Translations under genes and position numbers: made by a program | Assembly (NCBI GenBank): GCA_038501625.1 | Contig: JAZAYU010000113.1 | Coordinates: forward strand, 124,001-188,000 | Direction of reading: 5' to 3' | Source: Corbicula japonica | Taxonomy: Eukaryota > Mollusca > Bivalvia > Venerida > Cyrenidae | Length of the DNA: 64,000 bases | Shown here: positions 1 to 11,841 of the stretch, one piece after another | Position numbering within the stretch: the first letter of the stretch is position 1 | Layout of the letters: every line of letters starts with the position of its first letter | The notes under the pieces: generated by a model | What the model was told of the DNA's origin: nothing | Database searches by the model: none | The model's input: only the letters and a program-made list of their open reading frames with translations

Positions 1-983
1 AAGCTTTTTCAAAACGTCATTTGAATTTTTAATCGACCAAAATAAATTTTTGCCAGAAGTTCCAAAAACCTTATCACAATACCTAATTACGTGTTCTTTT
101 ATAGCTGTAAGACAAGATGTTAAGAGCACGGATAATTTAGTAGTAGTGCAAGAACTAGAGTTAGCAATAAATCTTGCTTAATACGGTGTTTTATGCATTT
201 TAGGTAACCAATACATAGTAGGTACTTTGTCTTGTTTCGGCTCAATACTGATTCTAAATTTTGTAATTTGTAGAGTGTGTGCAGTAACAATATCACTCTC
301 AGATGAAGAAGTCAGTATATAAGCATTAGTGCTGTTCAGTTCTTCAGTTTGAATATTAATATAGTGTATTCGTCACACTATAATTACATTATTAGAAGCC
401 TTATCAACAGGTGTTAAAACAAATCTGTTATGAAAGTCTTGAATTCCTTTTTTCAAATGACGAAAGTTAAAACGAGGTCGAGGTGGTAATAAAGCAATGT
501 TTCTTTCATAAAATGATATACGGGTGTCAATTATTTTGAATATGTGCTTTTTCCAGTTAGAAAGTGCATTAGGCTCGGCATTTTCTCTTTTGCACCATTT
601 ATTGCAAAATAAGTTCAAAGACTCAGCAATTTCTGCACGGCATGCATTAAAGTCAATTTTGGATGATATTCTATATTTGGGACCTTTAGAAATTAAATTA
701 CGAATTCTAGAGTCTTTGATTAATTTAAGATCACCGGTAAAAATATGACCGGCAGGCTTATAGCAATATTTAGAAGTTAAACACTCTCAAGATTTTGGTG
801 TATTTTCAATGATCTGTAAATCCGATATAATTTTATTGTAATTAAAACTTATATTTCGAGTTGGTTTGTTGTATTTATAACAAACCATAGGCGATTCAGT
901 ATTCTTAAAATAAATAGGAACAGCCGATTGAACTCTTTTATCTTTAAATATACTAGGAAGGTCAATAAAATCTATTGATTGTA
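1..983 (-). mobile_element. Penelope-like reverse transcriptase relic, inverted copy 1 (cut by window edge)
   Basis: Reverse complement of this stretch matches 3966-4945 of the plus-strand relic almost end to end. Translation on the minus strand gives the part of the ORF upstream of the catalytic core, including NLFCNKWCKRE, PRPRFNFRHLKKG, a VDKASNNVIIV block and a PKMHKT-like block. The frame is broken by TGA codons after TPKS and after NNVIIV; both are also present in copy 2. Copy 1 lacks a TAA and a 5-bp duplication that break copy 2. The 5' end is truncated at about 983 and the element continues past the left window edge. Assignment to Penelope-like elements is by recalled similarity of the RT blocks; another RT lineage is possible. 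Confidence 0.7.
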
Positions 984-999
984 TAATCTATCTTAAGGT

Positions 1000-1797
1000 G
1001 TGCTTAATAAGTTTTTTAGAGATGTATATTCATTGGTTAGGGTGGAATACTTCAATGCCTCAGATGTGATTAATAAGTAATTTAGAGCTGTATATTCACT
1101 GATAAGGGTGGAATACTTCAATGCCACAGACGTGGTTAATAAGTAATTAAGAGCTGTATATTCACTGATAAGGTTAAAATACTTCAATGCCTCAGATGTG
1201 GTTAATAAGTAATTTAGAGCTGTATATTCACTGATAAGGGTAGAATACTTCAATGCCACATGTGGTTAATAAGTAATTTAGAGCTGTATATTCACTGATA
1301 AGGGTGGAATACTTCAATTCCTCAGGTATGGTTAATAAGTAATTTAGAGCTGTATATTCACTGATTAGGGTGCCATACTTCAATTCCTCAGATATGGTTA
1401 ATAAGTAATTTAGAGCTGTATATTCACTGATAAGGGAGATATACTTCATGCCTCAGATGAGGTAAATAAATAATTTAGAGCTGTATTTTCACTGATAAGG
1501 GTGGAATACTTCAATTCCTCAGGTATGGTTAATAAGTAATTTAGAGCTGTATATTCACTGATAAGGGAGAAATACTTCAATGCCTCAGATGAGGTAAATA
1601 AGTAATTTAGAGCTGTATATTCACTGATAAGGGTGGAATACTTCAATGTCACAGATGAGGTTAATAAGTCATTTAGAGCTGTATATTCACTGATAATGGT
1701 GGAATACTTCAATGCCTCAGATGAGGTTAATAAGTATTTTAGAGCTGTCTGTTCAGTGATAAGAGTATAATATTCAATGCCTCGTATGTGGTTAATA
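1000..1797. repeat. 66-bp minisatellite, about 12 copies
   Basis: A unit of about 66 bp, recognisable by GAGCTGTATATTCACTGATA and by AATACTTCAATGCCTCAGAT, repeats head to tail. Because 66 is a multiple of three, the minus strand is open and encodes a 22-residue repeat containing SEYTALNYLL. This is a consequence of the period; no start context, splice site or unique flanking coding sequence supports a gene. Confidence 0.95.
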
Positions 1798-2365
1798 TAC
1801 ATTGTACTGCTACAATGTATTTAATGCCTATACATGTAAGTTACTGAGAAGTTACTAGTTTCTGCGACATTTGAGATAAACTAGTACATTTCATGACCTT
1901 TTGGGTGAAATTTACTGCGTGAGTTACGCCATAACACGTTTGGCTTAAAATAAATGCATATTCATATGCGGCGCATGAAAAATTTCCTGGTACTTCAAAC
2001 CATGTAGAATGCCAATCATCGTGGATGTGCTGTACTTGAACTATACTTTTGGGAGGATACAAATAGTATGTACTGTGTATGTCTCTTTCATAGTTGTCAA
2101 TACGCTGTTGCTGTATTTGTTTGGCGTAGGGTTACATGTTTCTATGTATATGAATGTTGAAAAAGAATCATGGATCCAACTCAAAAGCACAGTTTTTCAT
2201 ATTGAAGGCTAACAATGCCAAGCAAATTGAGGCCAGTTTTTTTGTTTGCACAAACAAAATGAATATGATGACATTTTTTATGTTTTTTATTAAAGGTTTG
2301 TTTCGCTGAGCGGAGAGGTGATGGGCTATTCCAATATGGATGTGAGAGGAAACTGGTAAGTCGAG
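1798..2365. other. No recognisable feature
   Basis: Spacer between two minisatellites. Short open frames on both strands overlap one another and show no known motif. Confidence 0.6.
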
Positions 2366-3366
2366 ATACACTTAACCAATGTTCTTACTACACCGACACT
2401 TAACCAAATATGAATGTTCTCACTTCACCGACACTTAACCAATTTTCTAACTACAACGACACTTAACCAATGTTCTAAATACACAGACACGTAAACAATG
2501 TTCTAAATACACCGACACGTAACCAATTTTCAAACTACAACGACACTTAATCGATGTTCTAAATAAACAGACACTTAACCAATGTTCTAACTACAACGAT
2601 ATTTAACCAATGTTCTAAATACACCGACACGTAACCAATGTTCTAAATACACCGACACTTAACCAATGTTCTAACTACACCGACACTTAACCAATGTTCT
2701 TACTACACCGAAACTTAACCAATGTTCTAACTACACCGACACTTAACCAATGTTCTAAATACACCGACACTTTACCAATGTTCTAAATATACCGACACGT
2801 AACCAATACTCTAACTACACCGACACTTTACCAATGTTCTAAATATACCGACACTTAACCAATGTTCTAAATACACCGACACGTAACCAATGTTCTAAAT
2901 ACACCGACACGTAACCAATGTTCTAAATACACCGACACGTAACCAATGTTCTAAATACACCGACACGTAAACAATGTTGTAAAGACACCGACACTTATAA
3001 AATGTTCTAAATACACCGACACTTAACCAATAATCTAAATATACCGACACGTAACCAATACTCTAACTACACCGAAACGTAACCAATGTTCTAAATACAC
3101 CGACACGTAACCAATGTTCTAAATACACCGACACGTAACCAATGTTCTAAATACACCGACACTTCACGAATGTTCTAAATACTCCGAAACGTAACCAATG
3201 TTCTTACTACACCGACACTTAACCAATGTTCTAAAAATACACCGACACGTAACCAATGTTCTAAATAAACCGACACGTAACCAATGTTCTAAATACACAG
3301 ACACTTAACGAATGTTCTAAATACACCGACACTTAACCAATGTTCTAAATACACCGATACTTAACT
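2366..3366. repeat. 28-bp minisatellite, about 35 copies
   Basis: Unit of 28 bp containing CGACACTTAACCAATGTTCT followed by AAATACAC. The main variants are GTAACC for TTAACC and CTAC for AAATAC. The variants recur in blocks, as expected from unequal exchange. There are no unique spacers, so this is not a CRISPR array. Confidence 0.95.
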
Positions 3367-3740
3367 TATTTTCTGTCTTTTTTACTCATAATGCATGATT
3401 TACAATCCCGTCGACAATGTTGCATATATTTCTTCCCTTTATTTATTATTTGGTTTTTATTTTTAACGAAATACACAGTCTGCTGGTTAAAAATAAGAAA
3501 ACCTTGAAATAACTAAATTATATTTTAATGTTAAGACAACATTTTTCTTCTCACAGATAAACACCTCAATATAAAACTATTTTGATTGTGAAAACAATGC
3601 TTTTTATAGTATTGTTGTTACCTAGCGAACACATTATTACCAGTATGTTCTCGTTTGAGGCGGCACGGAAGCAGAACTAATGGAAACATAAAAAAAATCA
3701 CGTTTTCGTTGTTCTATTCATGACCTACATATTATTTTAA
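3367..3740. other. No recognisable feature
   Basis: AT-rich spacer between the 28-bp array and the second reverse transcriptase relic. Confidence 0.55.
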
Positions 3741-6150
3741 AACAATCTGGCAGACACGCTATGCTATCTAGGTTGGCTTCTCTTTCTTTATCAAGTCTGC
3801 AGAAACTGGATGAGGAAGCCGACGACATCGTCATTAGAACCCATTCATTTTACGAGCTTGCTAGTCTTATTCAGTGTTTTACTCGGCATGTTCTCAGGCC
3901 GCACATTGACTTGGAATCTGACCTTCAAAGACATTTCCTTAAAATTTCTTTTTTAAATAAAGGAATAGAGTTTATTAACCTTCCTCGTTTATTTAAAGAT
4001 TAAACAGTACAATCAACTGTGCCTATTTATTTTAAGAATACTGAATCGCCTATGGTTTGTTTTAAATACAACAAACTAACTAGAAATACAATTTTTAATT
4101 ACAATAAAATTACATCGGATTTACAGATCATTGAAAATACACCAAAATTTTGAGAGTGTTTAACTTCTTAATATTGCTATAAGCCTGCCGGACATATTGT
4201 TACCGGTGATCTTAATTTAATCAAAGACTCTAGAATTCGTTATTTTATTTCTAAAGGTCCCAAATTTAGAAAATCATCCAAAATTGATTTTAATGCATGC
4301 CGTGCAGAAATTGCTGAGTCTTTGAACTTATTTTGCAATACATGGTGCAAAAGAGAACATGCCGAGCCTCATGCACTTTCTAACTGGAAAAATCACATAT
4401 TCAAAATAATTGACACTCGTATATCATTTTATGAAAGAAACATTGCTTTATTACCATCTCGACCTCGTTTTAACTTTCGTCATTTGAAAAGGAATTCAAG
4501 ACTTTCATAACAGATTTGTTTTAACACCTGCTGATAAGGCTTCTAATCATGTAATTATAGTGTGACGAATACACTATATTAATATTCAAACTGAAGAACT
4601 GAACAGCACAAATGCTTATATACTGACTTCTTCATCTGAGAGTGATATTGTTACTGCACACACTCTACAAATTACAAAATTTAGAATTAGTATTGAGCCG
4701 AAACAAGACAAAGTTCCTACTATGTATCGGTTGCCTAAAATGCATAAGACACCGTACAAAGCAAGATTTATTGCTAACTCTAGTTCTTGCACTACAACTA
4801 AATTATCCGTGCTCTTAACATCTTGTCTTGTCTTACAGCTCTAAAAGAACATGTAATTAGGTATTGTGATAAGGTTTTTGAAACTTCTGGCAAAAAATTA
4901 TTTTGGTCGATTAAAAATTCAAATGACGTTTTGAAAAAGCTTAAATCAAATAATTTTCAGGCGTTCTGTTTGTCTACTTATGATTTCTCAACATTATACA
5001 CTTCGCTCCCTCATAATTTAATAAGAGACAAACTAACCAGTCTTATTGAAAAAAACGTTTGCTAGAGAAAATAAAACCATCGCTTGTAATGAACATAGGG
5101 CATTTTTTACAGATGGTTCTGATGATAATTATACCTTATGGATTTTTCAAGACCTAATAGAGTCGCTAACTTTCTTACTGGATAATATTTATGTTAGATT
5201 CAGTACCTCTATTTATAAACAAGTAATAGGCATCCCAATGGGTACTAATTGTGCACCCCTTGTTGCTGATCTGTTTTTATACTGTTATGAAAGAGACTTT
5301 ATGTTATCTCTTTCTACTGAACATCAAGATATATAATTACAGCTTTAAACAACACCTCGAGGTACCTTGATGATTTATTAAATATAGACAGTAACCATTT
5401 TCCATTACTGGTTAATAAGATTTATCCTTAAGAACTACAACTTAATAAAGCGAACAACTCAGAAAAGCAAGCAAACTTTCTCGATCTAAATCTGTCCATT
5501 GAAAATGGTTATGTCACTACTAAAATGTATGATAAAAGAGATGATTTTAATTTTAATATAGTAAATTTTCCGTTTTTAGACGGCGATGTTCCCCGTGCAA
5601 CATCTTATGGGGTTTATATCTCACAGCTTGTTCGCTTTTCAAGAGCTTGCAACGATGTTAATGATTTCAATGAACGTAATCTTTGCATTACAGAAAAACT
5701 TTTAAAACAAGGTGATCGGTATCACCAATTAAGGAAAACCTTTTGCAAGTTTTATCGCCGATACCCAGATTTAATTCATAAATACAAATGCAGTTTAAAA
5801 TCACTTTTGCAACAAGGTATTTCACAGCCAGTTTTTTATGGAGATTTAAATTATAAACTTAAAAAGATAAAAGGCAGTGTTAATTTCTCCCGGTTATTCG
5901 TAAAAACCATCTGTAAATTTAAAAAGAAAGGTTACCAACATGATATTTTACAGCGCTCTGCAGGCCTGGTGATTAACCCTTCTACAGTTGATCATTATGC
6001 TTACCTCTTTGGTTGCACGACGGTGGCAGGGGTTTAAGAGTTTATGAAGGTTAATGGGGAAATTTTTTCTTAAAAGAACCTAGAAGCTCGATTTGTTTCT
6101 TTTATCCCTGTCATCGTGTTCTTGCTGATTTTACTGCAGGAGCTCTGGTC
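3741..6150 (+). mobile_element. Penelope-like reverse transcriptase relic, copy 2
   Basis: A nearly full-length but decayed retroelement ORF. The reverse transcriptase reads through several frames: an N-terminal helical part from 3761, the PSRPRFNFRHLK block near 4460, DKASNHVIIV near 4540, PKMHKTPYKARFIANSS near 4735-4790, DFSTLYTSLPHNLI near 4985, IPMGTNCAPLVADLFLY near 5230-5285, the catalytic YLDD box near 5360, and a conserved C-terminal part from 5525 containing YDKRDDFNFNIVNFPFLDGD. I see no GIY-YIG endonuclease domain downstream. Members of this family copy RNA into DNA for element mobility; this copy cannot make a full product. The Penelope assignment is by family resemblance only. 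Confidence 0.72.
3761..6037 (+). pseudogene. Broken reverse transcriptase ORF
   Basis: Coding potential is split by TAA after LFKD (~4001), TGA after TPKF (~4153), TAA after CLTS, TGA after VIIV (~4563), a 5-bp duplication (TCTTG) near 4825 that shifts frame, a shift near 5060 and a TAA after KIYP near 5430. Two of the TGA codons are shared with the inverted copy at 1-983, so they predate or accompanied the duplication; the TAA codons and the TCTTG duplication are private. The longest intact piece is the C-terminal 170 residues at 5525-6037. Confidence 0.75.
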
Positions 6151-6179
6151 TCGGTAAGATCATTGAGTACCCGCCCCTT

Positions 6180-6570
6180 CGGCTTTGCAATGCTCTTAGC
6201 TTCTTATGTTTTATATGTTTGTGTGCGTTTGCATGCAACATTGTTAAGCCGATAAGTGGGTTGGAGTCTTTTCACCAAGACAACTTGTACTTGTTTTGTG
6301 ATATGAGAACCTGTTGGGGCAAGTGTGAGGTTGGTGCACCCTAGAACCTGGTTAAAACCCCCAGTGGCAATTTGATTTGCCACTGACCGTTCCAAGGCGG
6401 TAACCCCTCGGGTTCTCATTTTTGTTTATTGTTAGTAGTGTCTTTTTAGAAACTGATCATTTTATTAACCATGCTCTCTCCCCCTCTCTTCTTCTTGACT
6501 GTGTGGGGAGGCTGTTTTTTTCTGAATGTGCCGATTCCTGATATACATATTTCACCTTTTTCTTAAATTG
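6180..6570 (-). repeat. Dispersed repeat family R1
   Basis: On the minus strand this begins near ATATCAGGAATCGGCACATT, runs through CCTCCCCACACAGTC and CAGTGGCAAATC, and ends at AGCTAAGAGCATTGCAAAGC. The same series of blocks occurs at 26680-26900, 39655-39960, 40310-40385 (fragment), 55560-55815 and 57238-57300 (fragment). It has no coding capacity; the conceptual minus-strand frame at 6204-6419 is repeat translation. Class unknown: it could be a SINE or a MITE-like DNA element. Confidence 0.8.
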
Positions 6571-6741
6571 GGCAAAAACAAAAACAACAACAGCAAACAC
6601 GTATACCATTCAGTGATAAAAATAGTTTATTAACAGTCGGTAAACATTTGTTGTTTTATTCATACAATTGTGATTTAAAGAACACTAACAGAAAACAATA
6701 ACAAAACAGCGGAAAAATATTAATGTTGATGGTGTTATATT

Positions 6742-7412
6742 ACAATACTGTGAGCATGTAAAGTTACAAAATTTGCGTTTATCGTGCGTCCGTCTATCGT
6801 GTATCGTGCGTTAGTTTAACATGTACATTTATCTTGCTTCCGTCTATCGTCTATCGTGCGTTCTTCAATCGTGTTTTGTGCATCGTGCAACGTGCATCCA
6901 TTTCTCGCAAATGCAAATAAATATAATTTTATTTCAACCCTTCATCTTATATTTTAATAGCATTTTCTATTTTTGAGAAACCTCGGACACAAATTTTATT
7001 TATTGGCACTTTATGTACATGTGAACAGTACTGCGAACGTTAAACGTTACAAACGAAACGCACGATACACGATATACGAAAGCAATACGGATACCCGATA
7101 GACGGACGCACGATAAGCCCTATACGCACGATACACGACACTGCCAATTCATGTAAATTGTGTACGAGATTTCTAACAAATGAAAATGCTATCAAAATAT
7201 AAGATGAATGGTTGAAATTAAATCATAAAATTTGCATATGCAAGTAACTTACTCACGTTAGACAATAAAATTAAAAGACTCACGATGCACGATGCACGTT
7301 AAACAAAAGCACGATGCACGTTAGACAGACGCATGATACACATTAGACTGACGCATGATACACTATTGACGGACGCACGCAAATTTTGTAACATTGTTCA
7401 CAGTACTGTATC
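6742..7412. mobile_element. Fold-back element with TA-flanked termini
   Basis: The ends CAATACTGTGAGCATGTAAA and its approximate complement at 7378-7412 (ending TTCACAGTACTGTA) form terminal inverted repeats next to TA. The inverted homology continues inwards. A subterminal array of TATCGTGCGTC units lies in the left arm and its complement lies in the right, and a conserved 100-bp block (CATCTTATATTTTAATAGCA at ~6940) recurs inverted near 7200. The centre near 7028-7140 carries another ACAGTACTG terminus plus more TCGTGCG units. CAGT-type ends beside TA suggest mobilisation by a Tc1/mariner transposase; no transposase is encoded. Confidence 0.7.
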
Positions 7413-7551
7413 TCGTAAATTTGATATAATACATGAACAACTTTCGCTTATGTGTGGTTCATTTTGTTTAAGTTGGTCGGTTTGAAGCAATAAAACAAAC
7501 AGAAATCATTATTAATATTCTCAAATGATGCAAAATTGACAATAATACAAC

Positions 7552-7590
7552 TTTTTTTTTTTTTGGGGGGGGGGGGGGGGAGGGGGAGGG
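7552..7590. repeat. Poly-T / poly-G homopolymer junction
   Basis: A run of about 14 T is followed directly by about 17 G and then G-rich sequence. It may be assembly-sensitive. Confidence 0.95.
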
Positions 7591-8505
7591 GTTCCAAACG
7601 CGTCGTGTAGCGACAAATGGTTTTACCTCACAAAATAATGCTATCGAAAAATACTTTATGGGTTAAAATGCATCACAATATATTTGCGAAGAAAGCCAGA
7701 AACATGTTTAAATATATATAAACACACGGTAATAACCCACATGCATTATTGTATTGATCTGGGATCGGTTTCAAATCTAAAGTATGTCACTTTCCATGCA
7801 GGTAATTTAAATATTTAACATTTATCGCCCGTTTATAAAATCCAAGATAGATCCGTTACTGATATGAAAAAGAATCATCCGTGCATCCGATAACAGTTTA
7901 ATTTTTCTCCAGGCCCCTAATATAAAAAAAAATATTGAGTTGAATTTTAAGCTCAACTCAAAGCAATTATTTTATTTTTTTAAATGCCCATCTTTTTATT
8001 GTTTGAAATTTGAAGAATAAGCTTAATTAATCGTTCTTGTTTTTAAAGCAATTTAGAAAATTTGTAAAAGTTAATTATGTATATTCTACTTAAAAATTAC
8101 CAAATAACTATTTATGTAAGTAGAAATTCAAATATTTGAGTTTGAACTCAAATAGTTATTCTAGTATATCTCAGATTGATGTAGTGTTACATGCATTTTA
8201 AATATTTCCATGATAAAAGGAAGATGTTTTGTAATTTTATTAAGTATTCCTTTTAAATTACTGACAGAATTTGAATAAATATGTTGCGTTGAAAATTGAG
8301 TTTGAGCATAATATTGTTCGTGATATCGGAGCCAGGTTCTCATTGACATTTGAAATCCTAATTTGTTGTTGTTGGTTCAATGACTGTCACAGCAAAAACA
8401 ATAATTTGAAAAAAGATAGACAAATCAACCAAACGTACGTTCTTTATACTAATTTCGGTAAGTTTGCACTGCACAAAGACCTTTTTCGGGATTAGATGGT
8501 TTTTC
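7591..8505. other. No gene; two small AT-rich palindromes
   Basis: AT-rich spacer. Short inverted repeats are visible at about 7937-7962 (GAGTTGAATTTTAAGCTCAA) and about 8128-8158 (TTTGAGTTTGAACTCAAA). Confidence 0.5.
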
Positions 8506-8509
8506 GTAC

Positions 8510-8690
8510 ATGTATGTCATAAAACGTTTATCGCATATTGTCTATCGTGCATCGTGTATTGTGCGTCTATCGTGTATCGTGCGTCCATCTATCGAGTATC
8601 GTGCGTCCGTCTATCGTGTATCGTGCTTCCGTCTACCGCGTATCGTGCATTTCGTTTGTAACCTTAAACGTTCACAGTACTGTATACATG
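8510..8690. repeat. Terminal fragment of the fold-back family
   Basis: Seven or more TATCGTG(T/C)-type units (for example GTCTATCGTGTATCGTGCGT) lead into TTCGTTTGTAACCTTAAACG and the terminus TTCACAGTACTGTA. This matches, in complement, the internal terminus at 7026-7060. A solo right end, or the partner of the internal terminus in a ~1.66-kb element. Confidence 0.75.
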
Positions 8691-8699
8691 ATTAGTCTG

Positions 8700-9925
8700 T
8701 AGATCAAAACCCAAAATCATTCACTGATTCATTCCTTCCTTTATTGATTCATTTCTTTATTCCCTGACTGATTGATTGATTGATTTGTTCGTAATAGAAT
8801 ACGTGTAAATGTTTCTTTTTCGAAAGAATGGCATCACATGAACGTTTTAAGAGATCGCTAACGTCGAATATTACAGCGTCAGAAAACGATGTGTAAAGTT
8901 TGTGAAATCGCAATTGAAACATAAATCCAAAGTAACAGATATTTCATATTAACCATGGAGATATGAAATTTGATAAATTACGCAGATGTAAATCAACTGT
9001 TCCTGAATACATAACAAAAATGCAAAACACCATACCTTTTGTTCCTACCAGATTTTATATGTGAACATTCGACAAAAACTCGAAATTGTAAAACTTTCAG
9101 TTTATCATTTGGAATTAATAATTGTGTAGAAATAAACTTATTCTGTGCGCCACTAATTTAGTTCATTAACAACATAATACGGCGTATCAGCCAATTACAT
9201 GTTTTGTCCATTGATGGTGTTGTTTGAGAGCCGTGTGCCTTGACAGGAATAATTACTGATAAAACCAATATCGAAATTGTATCAAGAATGTCATGAATTT
9301 TTATTTGATACCGAATTCCATTATTTTTCTTGAAACATATTTTTACAGATTAACTAAATTCCCGAACACACAACTATTTTAACGTCAAATGAAAGTAGAT
9401 AGAGGGGTAAAATAAATTGATATTGAGCGAAAACGAAGCTGATTATGTATACTGTTCTTGATATTGAACGATTGTCGTTAAATTTGTAATCAATACAGTT
9501 AAAAAAATCAAAAATTAAATTTGCAGATTTATTATAATCAACGAAAACCGCGATTTTCTAACCAAATCGTGACGACCTTTTATCTTTGAAAACTGACTTT
9601 AAAGACGCATTAAATTTTGAAAAACGTAAGCCACGGATAAGGATTTTCAAAATAATATGTTGATGAAGTCTATTTTAATACGCACAAGGTGATGTAATTT
9701 CGTAGCAATCAACGTAAAATTGAAAGAAATACCGGCTTTTGTTGCTCGAATGCGGGAAGTTTGACGGGCGTCTTAAAAGTGACGTTAGTGGTATACTTTG
9801 AAGGCTTGTAGTTTCGAAACCGCTTAAAATACTAAAAAATTAGGCACGCAGTCTAATCAGCCATATGCTCGTTATAAGTATGCGAAATTTCGTTAGGAAA
9901 CTAGAAAAAAATGGGAATGTGTTTC
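8700..9925. other. No recognisable feature
   Basis: AT-rich spacer with only a short GATT-type microsatellite near 8766-8784. Confidence 0.55.
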
Positions 9926-9929
9926 ACCT

Positions 9930-10372
9930 TAAAGCGGCTTTGAATGTGTATGTAGTCGAACAGTACATAAATGTACTCTTATTTCGATATTTAAGGAAGC
10001 TTTGAATATGTATATAGTCGAACAGTACATAAATTAACTTTTATTTTGCTGAATATGTACATAAATGTACTTTTATTTTGCTGAATATGTATGTAGTCGA
10101 ACAGTACATAAATGCACTTTTATTTTAATATTTTAATGCGGCTTTTAACGTGTGTGTGTAGTCGAACAGTACATAAATGTACGTTTATTTTTTATATATA
10201 AAGCAGCCTTCAATGTGTATTCAGTCAAACAGTTCATATTTGTACTTTTATTTTGATATGTAAAGCGGCTTTCAATATATATGTATAGAGCGAATAGTAC
10301 ACAAATGTACACTTATTTTTATATTAAAAGCTGCTCTAAATTTGTTGTAGTTAAGCAATACATAAATATAAA
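9930..10372. repeat. ~60-bp minisatellite, about 8 copies
   Basis: A degenerate unit of about 60 bp contains GTAGTCGAACAGTACATAAA followed by TGTACTTTTATTTTGATATTT and a GGCTTTGAATGTGTAT block. Copies diverge towards the right end. Confidence 0.85.
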
Positions 10373-10399
10373 ATAAAAGTATATCTATGGCATTTTTAG

Positions 10400-10583
10400 C
10401 TATGCCAATTAATGATGAAACGAGCATACGAAGACCATAGACGGTGCGTCTTAAATGACACATCGTTTTTGCCATTTGTATCCACCTGGGAGGAAACTTG
10501 CGGAGGCTACAGACCAGATTCTCCGTGCCACGCCTGTTGCGCTGATGGGGGTTGTAACTACGGAACTTGCTTACAACTAAACG
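10400..10583 (+). CDS. Possible orphan cysteine-rich exon (uncertain)
   Basis: An open frame of about 61 codons is bounded by CATTTTTAG (acceptor-like, ends 10399) and ACG|GTAAGT (strong donor, 10583/10584). It encodes a Cys-rich stretch, ETCGGYRPDSPCHACCADGG followed by CNYGTCLQLNG, with seven Cys in about 30 residues, which looks like a small secreted disulfide-rich domain. No neighbouring exon could be found within several kilobases, and minisatellites lie on both sides. It may belong to a gene with long introns, be a relic, or be chance. I do not recognise the domain. Confidence 0.25.
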
Positions 10584-10603
10584 GTAAGTTGTACCCATGA
10601 ATG

Positions 10604-10832
10604 ATAGCATAATGGGGAAGGTCTAAAATGCAGAATGTTGCACAGAATGCTGATTGCAGTGGTCTAAAATGCAGAACGGATCTGCAGAACGCAAAATGCA
10701 GATAATGTATTGGATATAGGATATAACGGTCTAAAATGCAGAACGGTTCTGCAGTATGCAGAGTGCAGGAAATGCATTTGACAATGCAAAATGCAGAATG
10801 ATAATGAAACATGCAGAACAGTTAGCAGAATA
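10604..10832. repeat. TGCAG-rich degenerate minisatellite
   Basis: Recurring GGTCTAAAATGCAGAACG and GCAGAATGCAGATAATGTATT blocks form a loose ~60-70 bp period. The same family is at 50295-50790. Confidence 0.8.
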
Positions 10833-11839
10833 AAGATTGATCTTTGTTTGGTAAGATCGTTAAAGCCATAATTATTCAAACCTATGTATTGTTCCCTTAA
10901 AAGGTGATACATGTGATGATCTTACATTATTAAAACTGTAATTTTATTATGAAAACTATATTTGATTTTTAAAATATCTGGGCCACATGATACCGTTATT
11001 TAAGGCTTCTGTTAAACCGTTTAAGTGCTGAGAAGAGAATTGGTATCATTTGTATACACATAGCATTCTGAACTTTTCATTTACAATTCAGGGCCTACAC
11101 TGATTGTCATTCACAAATGAGTACTGAAAAAGTATTGAGCAAGACCATTTGTACTATTTATCACCCAGAACATGGACTTAAGGCTTTTAATATAAATTTT
11201 ATTACTATCTGACACTCTTTTTCAATCTCATTTGTATCATATTATTATTGATTTTATAAATAAAATAACACCAGAGAAATACAGTGAATAATGTGCATAA
11301 TAAGTAAAAGGGACAACACTGATAATTTCATATAAATGATAAAAGATATGAGTTTGTCTGAAAAAATATTGAAATTCACATAACTAACTTTATGAAATGA
11401 GTCAATTTAAGTTTTAATTGTTTTAATTAAGGTTCACAAAAACAAATTATTTAAATTAATATTTAAAAAAAATAGTGATTGTTCATAAAAATACCAATAA
11501 ATCTATAGACCTTAAGGCTTCTAGCTGGTAAGTGTCATACCAATAAAACTGTTAACGTGTCATAGTCACACTTGGTAGGACCTATGATAATGTTGTTTTA
11601 TGACAGCAAGCCCTAAGTTTTAAACCTGTTAGGTAACTGTGTAGTAATGTTTTCTTTTTTCCCACATGTTTAATAAATTCTGCAAATTAAAATAAATAAA
11701 CAAAAACGTCAATAAGAGTTCATTATTATTTTTGTAATATAAATTTGAGAGTAAAACACAATTATATTATTATATGGTTGTTTGTCTCTTTAATTTTGTC
11801 AATTATTTTAGTTTAACCTTATAAGTGACGGCCATGACT
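10833..11839. other. No recognisable feature
   Basis: AT-rich spacer; no long open frame or repeat relationship seen. Confidence 0.55.
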
Positions 11840-11841
11840 TA

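Noticed and set aside
993..1802. Minus-strand frames encoding a 22-residue repeat
   Set aside because: Product of a 66-bp minisatellite whose period is divisible by three; no gene structure.
2366..3366. CRISPR-like regular array
   Set aside because: Units abut without unique spacers, and the context is a eukaryotic genome.
6204..6419. 71-residue minus-strand protein
   Set aside because: Lies wholly in dispersed repeat R1; a related frame appears at 39588-39893 for the same reason.
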